NCBI RefSeq assembly: GCF_020921035.1
Contig: NC_063150.1
Span: 2,914,001 to 2,978,000 of the forward strand
DNA: 64,000 nt
Origin: Rhodamnia argentea
Taxonomy: Eukaryota > Streptophyta > Magnoliopsida > Myrtales > Myrtaceae
Direction of reading: 5' to 3'
The notes under the pieces were generated by a model, which was not told the DNA's origin, did no database searches, and saw only the letters and a list, made by a program, of their open reading frames with translations. Positions 56,223 to 64,000 of the stretch are shown here, piece after piece; position 1 is the stretch's first letter; each line of letters starts with the position of its first letter. The position numbers were made by a program, and so were the translations under genes.

Positions 56223-58588
56223 AGATCCGTCGAATCGATTAAGGATTTTTGGGGTTTTTGGGGTGCTGTTTCAGCTGAAGCAGAGCGTGAAATAGTTCTC
56301 GCTGCGGGTTCTTGCGTGCTCCCGCCTGTTGGATCTAGTTGACTGGCTTTCTCTCTTTCGTCCCTTTTTTGTTGTGTGAATCTCAGTCGGATTTGCTTCA
56401 TTATTGGTGTCGATATCTGTGATTCTGTGCTGGATCTAGTGGTTTTGTGGGCGGTTATGCTTTTTCATTTGACGAGCTGATGCGCAAAATTAGTCTTGAA
56501 TCTCGGGTTGATGTTTGTAATAACTGCTCACTACTTTGTTCCTGGGACAACTCCCTGTTTGGGTTTTGGGTTCTTGTTCTTCACCGCGTGCTGTTTAAAT
56601 TTATTTGGGCGGGGCGATTTTGCATTTGTTGCTCTTGCAATGACTTTTAAATTGCACTTAGCGCCTCGGCGACTAGAGTTTGTGTTTAGCTTTGCTACGT
56701 AATGGGGTTTCACTGCTTCCTCTTTGGAAGTGGGTTGAGACTAGTCATTGAATGGATGGGAGATTGCATTTCCCCTTGAAAATGTGATACCGGTTTGGCC
56801 AAGGAAATAGGAAGTGGGTTGACTATTCAGAAGGACAGTTACAATGCAGTGATGACATTCAATTGCAGAAAGATAATTTAAGATCCTGTTAGTTTCCTTA
56901 TCTTGCTTAAGAACTGATGATTGGGTTTGTTTCGTCTGGGGGATTCGAAGCAGACGTGTAGATTAAATACATACCTGTAGCGTGTATAATTATTGCCTGG
57001 ACTACGGTTTAGTTTGCGTGAAAGTATTCCAATGGGACTAGGGTTATGAATTTGAGCATCCTCTTGAGCTGCCATTTTATGGAGTGCAGGTTATGCAATT
57101 TGTACATAGCTTAATAAGTCATGATAAGAACTATTGTGATACAAAGAGTGGTCAGCTTCGTTCTAGTTCAGATTGATTCATCAGCCTACGAACAGTATTC
57201 AGTTTAAACTTGTGCTTGCTTTCTCATTGAGCTAATTGCTGCAAATGGATGGACAGTTTAATTCGATGCAGGATCTTGAGGTTGTGAAGCATGTTATGGG
57301 TTGTTTTTGATTTCCCTGGCCTTACGGTGTGTTGTGCGCATGATACACGTGATGAGTGCCCTTAATCTTGAAACTTTATTTACAAGGGAACACTGAGGAA
57401 GTTGACTGAGAACTGATGAAGTTAGCTCTTAGGGAACTTTAAGGTGGTTTACTCTTTTTCTGTAGCTTCGGGCGGTAGCCATATGTCTGTCTAGCTTGAA
57501 GAATTCTAATTACTCTTTTTTCCATTATTGGAATTGTGTCTAGTGATTCGCTTTCAAGTTCAAATCTGTTGATTTAATGCTTTTGCAGCCTTTTCTCTCT
57601 ACTTTTCATGAAGCAATGCAGCTTTTTTCCCAAACATTGTCATCCTCTTCCCTTGTTTTCTTCATGACTTTTATCTGAATTTATCATGAAGCAACACATT
57701 TGTGGAGTTAATGAGTCCTCTCTAATTTGTTACTGTTGAGTTTCATGGTATTTTTTTTTTTGGTTGTTAGAACAGATTCACCTGCCTAGTTTACTACATG
57801 GAAAATTCTCTCTTTGGATGATTTGGATTTACTAGGAAGTGATGGGTTTTCATCAAACATGTTTTGCTGTTCTGCAGGTACAATGAGTTTGCTGTAGATG
57901 GGGGTGCTGCGGCAGCTAAGGAGTTGCGCCCCAAGTTAAGTCTTGCCTTGCACCATCTGTCCTCCAAATTGGGTGTTGCAACGCCTGATGTTGATGTAGG
58001 TTTTCTGTCTTTTCGTGGTGCTCCATTCATCTTCCTTTTTGCTTAAATTTAGTTTTTTTTTTTCCTCCTTTTGCATTCTCTTACTCTATTAACCCCTGAT
58101 TCTTCAGGATTTCATGCAGACTAAACACGTGGTCGCATCAATCTACATTCTTAAAGGCCTTGGAGGCATTTTGTTCGTGTTCGGTAGCTCATTTGGGGCT
58201 TATCTCCTGGTGGGTCTCTCATATGATTTCCTTCTTTAGAGTCGGCGAAAGTTGAAGACAAATTTTTAACTTACTTTGTGCACAGCTTCTTCAATTGGCG
58301 CTCACAACTCCAATTCTCTTTGACTTCTACAACTATGACCCAAGCAAGCCCGAGTTCGAGAATCTTCTTTACAACTTTACACAGGCATGCATATGTTCTT
58401 GCTTACTTTGCATCGGTTGTTTGATGTACATGTTTTGCACTTTGCGACAGACACCTAATAGTTGCTTTCTCCCTCTCTGCTTCTAGAACATGGCATTTTT
58501 CGGTGCCCTTCTGTTCTTCATAGGGATGAAGAATTCGATTCCGAGGAGGCAACTGAAGAAGAAGAACCCAAAAGTGAAACCAAATTAG
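56110..58588 (+). CDS. HR-like lesion-inducing membrane protein (PF05514 type)
   Basis: There are five exons: 56110-56177, 57878-57995, 58108-58209, 58286-58384 and 58487-58588. They join to 489 bases and 162 residues. The protein begins MGFFSFLGRVLFASFFLVSA (a membrane or signal-anchor segment). It has LKGLGGILFVFGSSFGAYLL and LALTTPILFDFYNY, then AFFGALLFFIGMKNSIPRR, and ends in a lysine-rich tail. This order and length match plant HR-like lesion-inducing proteins, small four-helix membrane proteins whose overexpression is linked to cell-death lesions; the biochemical role is not known. Introns 1-3 are GT-AG. Intron 4 starts GC (cag|gcatgc) and ends AG. The first intron is 1.7 kb with CT-rich ends, often a sign of intron-enhanced expression in plants. 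The reading frame is complete. Confidence 0.93.
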
Positions 58589-58589
58589 A

Positions 58590-59610
58590 AGCGGAGGGGC
58601 GTCGAACGGTCTCAAGCATTTCCAGTTAGTGGGGTCTTCACTTGGGTGGTGGGGTTTTGAGTTCGCATGTCATGGGATCTCTTGCAGCATCCCCAGGTCG
58701 TAAACGATATTCGGGCTACTTTTTTTGGCACACATTGTTGTGATTTTTCGACTTCAAAGGTTATTAGGGTGATTCCCGGTTGATGGGAGTGATGATGTTT
58801 GGTCATTTTGGTTAAGTCCGTTGGTTCACGAAGGTTTAGTCCAGAAAGAGTTTGAATTTATCATTAGATGTTCAGGATTCTTGAGAGTCTCCTTGTACTG
58901 TTTTGTGTTGCTTTTTGACGGATCTTATGCAAGACTCGAACCCGACTAGTGAAAGTTTAGATTGAAAGAAAGAAAAAGGTGCTCTAGATTTTGAGGAATA
59001 TAAATCCTTGTGAGGAACTCTAGGTAGTTAAATCAAATTATGCTGGAGGGCGGGAAGCCCGAATCCGGCATACTTGCAGAGCCAAGCAGGTTTTGAACTG
59101 GAAGAAACGTGATCGGGTGGCGGAGAAGCTGCGGCATTTCGAACCTGTTGATGATGTGCAAACGAAGAGAGCTAAGAAAAAGCATCAATGCCATTTGCTG
59201 GGTGTGACCGAGGCCTCTTACCACAGTACTGAACTAATGTCTCATCCTCTAGTACAGTAGCTCCATAGAATACAAGTATCAATGTGATGCGCCTGTCGGG
59301 ATGATGATAGATCGGCTGAAGTTACCCCCATCATCGGGTACAGAGACACTGATGCCGATATCGGAAAGACTTAATTGAAACATAAATCAATGCATAGGCC
59401 GACTCAGAATAATACCACCCACCAGGAGATGGGGAAGAAGAAACAGGAGAAACAACCCCAAGGCTTCAGCATCAACAAGAACGCACTTTTCACTCCATGA
59501 GCAAGCAAACAATGCCAATTACATAGATTGGCTGGTAAACAGTTGGGAAATTACATAAGAGAGAGATACATATGAAAAGCCAAAACGCTTGAAGATTTCG
59601 ATCGGGCTGA
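58590..59610. other. 3' regions of two convergent genes
   Basis: Between the HR-lesion-like gene (+) and the isomerase gene (-). No extra gene was seen; both 3' UTRs are likely here. Confidence 0.5.
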
Positions 59611-59619
59611 ATCAACTAG

Positions 59620-60339
59620 TCAAATCCTAGGAGTGGCGATGACTTTGGTGGTCAAGCCCAACACGCCACACAACTCCGGGTACAAGCCCTTCCTTATCTC
59701 AGCGTACACCGCGCCGTCCCACCTCCTCCCCGCCAGCTCCTCCGCCAGCCGCGCGCTGGCCCCCGCCACCCCCTCCTCCCCATCGTGCGCCCCCTCCACG
59801 ATCTCCATCGCCACCGCCTCCTCCCCCCTCACCTTCCTCCCCCTCAGCAGAACCTCCCTCCTGGCCGCCGGCGACCCCACCTTCGCCCTCACCACCGCCC
59901 CGAAGTAGCCCGGCAGCGACAGCCCGATGTCCACCTCGCTCATGTACAGCACCCCACGGTCGCTCCTCATCACCACGTAGTCGTGGCTCAGCGCCAGCAT
60001 CAGCCCAGCCGCCGCCGCGTGCCCCTGCACGGCGGCGATCGTGGGCATCGGCAGCGAGATCAGCGCCGCCACCACCGGCATGAACTCTTCGACCATCTGG
60101 TGGAGCCGCCGCTGGGCCTCGGCGGGGGATCCGGCGGACTGGGCCCAGCCGAGGTCGAACCCGTTGGAGAAGAACTTGCCGGCGGAGGTGGTGACGAGGA
60201 CAGAGCCGCGGGTGGATTGGGACGCGGCCTCGGAGAGGGCGGAGAGGATGGAGGCGATCAGGGCGGGGCTGAGGCGGTGCTCGTCGGATCCGGTCAGGGT
60301 TAGGTAGAAGATGTCGCCGCGTTTCTCGAGCGTGCACAT
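59620..60339 (-). CDS. Enoyl-CoA delta isomerase, peroxisomal type (ECI-like)
   Basis: A single-exon gene of 239 residues in the crotonase fold. The oxyanion-hole segments are KFFSNGFDL (about 55-63) and VQGHAAAAGLMLALSHDY (about 104-121). EVDIGLSLPGYFGAVVRAK (from Glu135) matches the motif of plant delta3,delta2-enoyl-CoA isomerases, where that Glu is the expected catalytic base. The enzyme moves double bonds in unsaturated acyl-CoAs so that beta-oxidation can proceed, and related Arabidopsis proteins act in IBA-to-IAA conversion. The C-terminus is PRI, not the usual SKL or PKL, so peroxisome targeting is plausible but weak. The coding region is very GC-rich compared with its surroundings. 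The start at 60339 fits the family N-terminus MCTLEKRG. It appears intact. Confidence 0.93.
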   Translation of the reverse strand: MCTLEKRGDIFYLTLTGSDEHRLSPALIASILSALSEAASQSTRGSVLVTTSAGKFFSNGFDLGWAQSAGSPAEAQRRLHQMVEEFMPVVAALISLPMPTIAAVQGHAAAAGLMLALSHDYVVMRSDRGVLYMSEVDIGLSLPGYFGAVVRAKVGSPAARREVLLRGRKVRGEEAVAMEIVEGAHDGEEGVAGASARLAEELAGRRWDGAVYAEIRKGLYPELCGVLGLTTKVIATPRI

Positions 60340-60344
60340 GGCGG

Positions 60345-60880
60345 CGATCGGAGAGAGGCGACGGCGGCGACGGATGGGAGCGAAGAAGAGGCCGGGATTT
60401 GCGTGCGAAGAGGATATCGATCGATGTTAATTATGCGAAGAATGAGGCAAATTTCTATGGCTCTTTTTGGTCGTCGAAGTATTATTGTTGCGGAAAATGG
60501 CAAGAGGAGAATTATGACGTCATCAACCTCGAATTAAAAGCGATAATAAAATTGCGAGTCTAGTCGAATTAATTAATACTAGTATTTTAGGGTATTTTGC
60601 ACTTTTTGACTGCACAAGCGATTTGCAAATTTTGCGACTTAATTGCACTCGGACTATACCTCTTTCGGCCCCTTTGATGTGCTTTCCTAGTGAACAACCT
60701 TATGTTATTGTCACAATGGAGTGAGTAATGATCGATTTACGGTTTTGAGATGAAATCACATATTACTAACATTTTTGTGTCTAGAGAGGGTGTTGGTGTG
60801 GTTGTTCTAACTACAAATGACCGTATGTCCACAAAGACAAATATGTTAATCATACGAAATGGGAAGCATCCTTTTATTAA
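60345..60880. other. Promoter region of the isomerase gene
   Basis: Contains the 5' leader and promoter on the minus strand; no motif stands out. Confidence 0.4.
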
Positions 60881-60887
60881 TGCTTAA

Positions 60888-61600
60888 GGAGAAAATTACC
60901 TAAAAAAAATGTTAAATAATTATGTGAACTCAATCATAAACTTTTTTTTGCCATTTTAATCCTAAACATTTTACATTTGTGTTAATTCAGTTTATTTGGC
61001 CAATTTTGACCAAAAATCATTGACTTGGATGCCGACCAACCTATGTGGTACCATTGGCGTTGAAGTTGACAACTTTTTTTTTTTTATTCTTTCTTCTGGA
61101 TTTTGTTTATTTTTCCTTCATCCTTCGTGGTCGCCAACCTCCTTGATGGCCAATGATGGGCAACAGGCTAGGGCCGACGAGGCTCGCCCTCATAGGAGCT
61201 AGGTCGCTGGAGGTTGGCAAGGTTTGTAGAGCCTTGCCCGAAGCTAGCGAGGGCCAACCTCAATCGGTGGGCGAGGTCGGCACATACCGGCCCTTGCCGT
61301 TGCCGGTTTGTCGGCCATCGAGGAGTTTTGCAATCGTGGAGGAAGAAGGGAAAAAGAAAGAAAGAATGGAAACAAAAACAAATTTTTTTGAAACATTTCG
61401 AAAAACAATAAAAATATCAAAATTATCTACACCGATGGTGCCATGTAGGCCGGCCAACATCCATGTCAAGAATTTTTAGCTAAAATTGACCGAATAGATT
61501 AAACCGCACAAATGTAAAAGATTTAGGACTAAGTTGGTAAAAAAATGATATAACACTAAGTTGATACAATTACAATAAATTTATAATTTTTTTATTATAA
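60888..61600. mobile_element. Fold-back Mutator-like MITE with GC-rich core
   Basis: Left arm (about 60888-61070), GC-rich core (about 61125-61340, CGAGGCTCGCC type) and right arm (about 61420-61600) follow the family plan of the copies at 2944 and 62620. The borders are diverged. Confidence 0.6.
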
Positions 61601-61604
61601 TGTT

Positions 61605-62610
61605 TTCAATGCTTAAACATGCATGGAATATGATAGGCTGGGCTTGAGTGAACCCAAGATGTGTCCTTGAAACATTTAATCGGTTCAATGTGATCCATCT
61701 ACATGAGATTCATAATTGTCCAGAGGATAGAATACGAGATAGAAGATATTTCCTCAATATCTACCAACTACTTTTTCCTTGATAAATCTTGCAGAAATGT
61801 AGCCTTTTGCGGCTTTTCACTATGCTCATTGTAGAAAATTATACCCCTTAAATCGAAGAAAAAGTATCCCCAATCTCACACAAAATTAGGTTACACTATG
61901 AAGTGGCCAATTCACACCCGAGAGTGAATATGGCTCAGCTCGATTCGGTGTGGGTGGAAAAGTCGAACCGAACCAAATTTTTCGTATAGTTCGGTTTGAA
62001 ACGGAACTGGATTGAATTTATGATTTCCGTGTTTTTCCTTCATCTTTCTAATTTAGTGCTCTTGCTTGTCATCCTACTCTCATCAATTTTGAATCGTTCG
62101 GTTCAGTTCGATTTGACGATGAGAATGGGTTATACTAGTAATTTGTCATTTCCCCGTAAACAGGCATCATTAAAATTACTCTCTTTTGCGATTGAGGTTG
62201 ACTTAGGCTGACAGAGAGTAAAAGTCACGGCGGTGGACCTCTACCACCATTGACCCCGTGAAGAAAAGTTGACCGGTTCTGATCTACTGGGGACAGATTC
62301 GTCCTCGCCGACCGATTATTGGGCGGTTGCTTGTTTTGTTATGACGAAAACTTCGATTCTTTTGACGTTCGAAAAAACCCGAATTGAATCTTAATTCGGG
62401 CATGTATCTCTCACCACACACAAATGTTTATATGCTGCTCGAAGAGCGGACAAAATGTAAAACGAAGCTCTTTTATTTTAATCTTTTCAGTTGTGGAATA
62501 TGGAAGGAAAAAAGTAATCATCAAATAGAACATGGAGTGTTTTAATTAAAATCTTTAATCCTTTCATTTGGCACAATACCCTCAAAAAGGGCAAAGGAGT
62601 AGAATGTGTG
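61605..62610. other. Intergenic region with a GGTTCGGTT-type repeat remnant
   Basis: About 61930-62115 contains TCGGTTTGAAACGGAAC and TCGTTCGGTTCAGTTCG words like the hAT-like piece at 183-815, probably a MITE remnant. No gene. Confidence 0.35.
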
Positions 62611-62619
62611 ATTAAAAGG

Positions 62620-63069
62620 GGGAAACGTACAATCCTAAACCTTTTAATGCCATCGATTTAGTCCTAAACCTTTTTGTATTTGACCAATTCTGTCCATCTA
62701 ACCAATCTAGGCCGGAAATCGCCGACGTGAACGCCGGTCGTCTTACGTGCCACCGCTGGCGATGACGTGCATATTTTTATATAATATTTTAGTTTTTGAT
62801 TTTTTTAAATCTTTTTCCCTTTATTTTTTTCTTTTCCATTTCCTTTTGCCTGAGGATGGCCGGCCAAAGGCCATGGTCAATGAGGGCGCCCCTCGCAAGG
62901 CCATATAAGACGCCCGTCGTCCATGTTAGCGATTTTTGACCTACATTGGCTGGATAGACTGAATTGGTACCAATGCAAAAAGGTTTATGACTAAATTGAC
63001 TTATTTGAAAGGTTGAGGACTTAATTTGTACAAATGCAATATGTTTAGGATTTTTTGGGTACTTTTCCC
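62620..63069. mobile_element. Fold-back Mutator-like MITE with 9-bp target duplication
   Basis: The ends are GGGAAACGTACAATCC and, inverted, GGGAAAAGTACCCAAAAAATCC. The 9 bases ATTAAAAGG flank it (62611-62619 and 63071-63079), fixing the family's borders and superfamily. The short GC-rich centre lies near 62850-62920. Confidence 0.75.
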
Positions 63070-63079
63070 AATTAAAAGG

Positions 63080-64000
63080 AGGATAATATATGAAAACTTC
63101 TAAAAAGTTTGGGAAAGTGGAGCTAAGTTTGCCCAAAATCAAGGAAATGGGCTTAGAGTAGGATTAGTCCTAAAAAAAATTTGTTCTCTTAATTGATGAT
63201 TGAATGTCCTACAAAATTTTGAAACTTGCAATAAGAAGAAAAATCCAAAAAAAAAAAAAAAGTGATTGAGCACTTATATGTTTAGTAAAACACTTGAAAA
63301 TAAAAGAGAGGCATAGAAAATGAGATATGAAAATTGAAAACAGCTAGAAAGGGCAAATGTTGGTCATTTGTTTTCATCTTCAAAGTTTGACTTCTATAAA
63401 TATCATTTAGATACTCTAATTTAATTCCATGAACAATTCCACTTTTGCTAAAGTTTCCTTGTACGTAATTTCACACTCTTAGTTATAGCTTCCTATTTTG
63501 TACATCAAAGAAGGAAAAGAACGACTCGAGTGACGGTTGAAAGAAAAATCAATCCATCTTAGCCCTCTATATCCCTAAACGCAAAGTTTGATCGCATTTA
63601 GATATTAATTAGCTAGCTATCTTAATCTTAACTAGTAATTTCATGTTCCATGCATCAGTTTGATTACCTAATCATCTTTCATTATCAACTTAAAAAAACC
63701 ATAATCATGGACTAAATATAATGGAAGTTACTATGTCATGCACATGAAAGTTCGTCACATAAACATGAAGAAATTATTTTGCATATACACATTTGTACAA
63801 TAGTAACACGATACATAACATGGGACGAGCTTAATCATACTTTCAGTTTTCCTTTTCAAGAAAGAGTTGGCATATTGTTTCGAAACACTATTATCACATA
63901 TTAATTAAGTCGACAACATCCACGAATATCGGCTATATAAGACATAGTCAACACCATTACATCGTCCATCACTAGGAGAATTTAAAGAAATCGACCTTTG
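63080..64000. other. Intergenic region to the window end
   Basis: AT-rich DNA with no gene or element I can support. A gene could begin past the edge. Confidence 0.4.

Noticed and set aside
55949-56401. 150-codon Arg/Glu-rich minus-strand frame
   Set aside because: It is the reverse complement of CT-rich leader and intron DNA of the HR-lesion-like gene.
59699-60337. Long Arg/Gly/His-rich frames overlapping the isomerase gene on both strands
   Set aside because: They are shadows caused by the high GC of the real coding frame.

Overview
The window is nuclear DNA from a flowering plant, most likely a woody eudicot. The evidence is short exons with AT-rich introns, plant-only transcription factor and enzyme families, and dense plant-type transposons. 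The style of the repeats reminds me of Myrtaceae, but that is only an impression. No prokaryotic or viral gene set is present.

Layout. The first 3.7 kb is a pile of fold-back Mutator-like MITEs, one of them split by a hAT-like insertion. Two small group IX ERF transcription factor genes, both ending in an EDLL-type activation motif, face each other tail to tail (4.7-5.1 kb + and 8.0-8.5 kb -). A five-exon ETFB gene (10.9-14.0 kb +) encodes the beta subunit of mitochondrial electron transfer flavoprotein. A five-exon group IVc bHLH gene of the bHLH34/bHLH104/ILR3 type (15.3-18.4 kb +) follows, with two G-boxes just upstream. A cluster of 2-oxoglutarate/Fe(II) dioxygenase genes (ACC-oxidase-homologue type, minus strand) runs from 19 to 49 kb. 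It holds one nearly whole copy with a suspect last exon and three clear pseudogenes.

The cluster is split by an 18.3 kb CACTA (En/Spm) transposon, 25770-44078, with matched 15-bp terminal inverted repeats and a CAC target duplication. It carries a tnp2-type transposase gene, a decayed TNPA-like gene, three arrays of GCGACGAA/TTCGTCGC motifs, and a captured host fragment recognisable as casein kinase 1 exons. A 607-bp hAT MITE with a perfect 8-bp target duplication and a 3.4 kb LTR fossil are nested inside it. A second-intron region of one dioxygenase pseudogene holds a piece of plastid DNA running into the start of cemA.

The right part holds more MITEs, including a Tourist-like element with a roughly 390-bp almost pure GCC-rich core. 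It also has a five-exon HR-like lesion-inducing membrane protein gene with a GC-AG intron (56.1-58.6 kb +) and a single-exon enoyl-CoA delta isomerase gene (59.6-60.3 kb -). The last 3.6 kb is MITE-bearing intergenic DNA.

The intact genes are independent single-copy-looking loci, not an operon or pathway cluster. ETFB (mitochondrial electron transfer from branched-chain and lysine catabolism) and the isomerase (fatty acid beta-oxidation) share a broad catabolic theme, which is probably coincidence. I found no convincing new multi-gene system. The most unusual objects are the CACTA element with its captured kinase fragment and extra internal motif array, and the GCC-core MITE.
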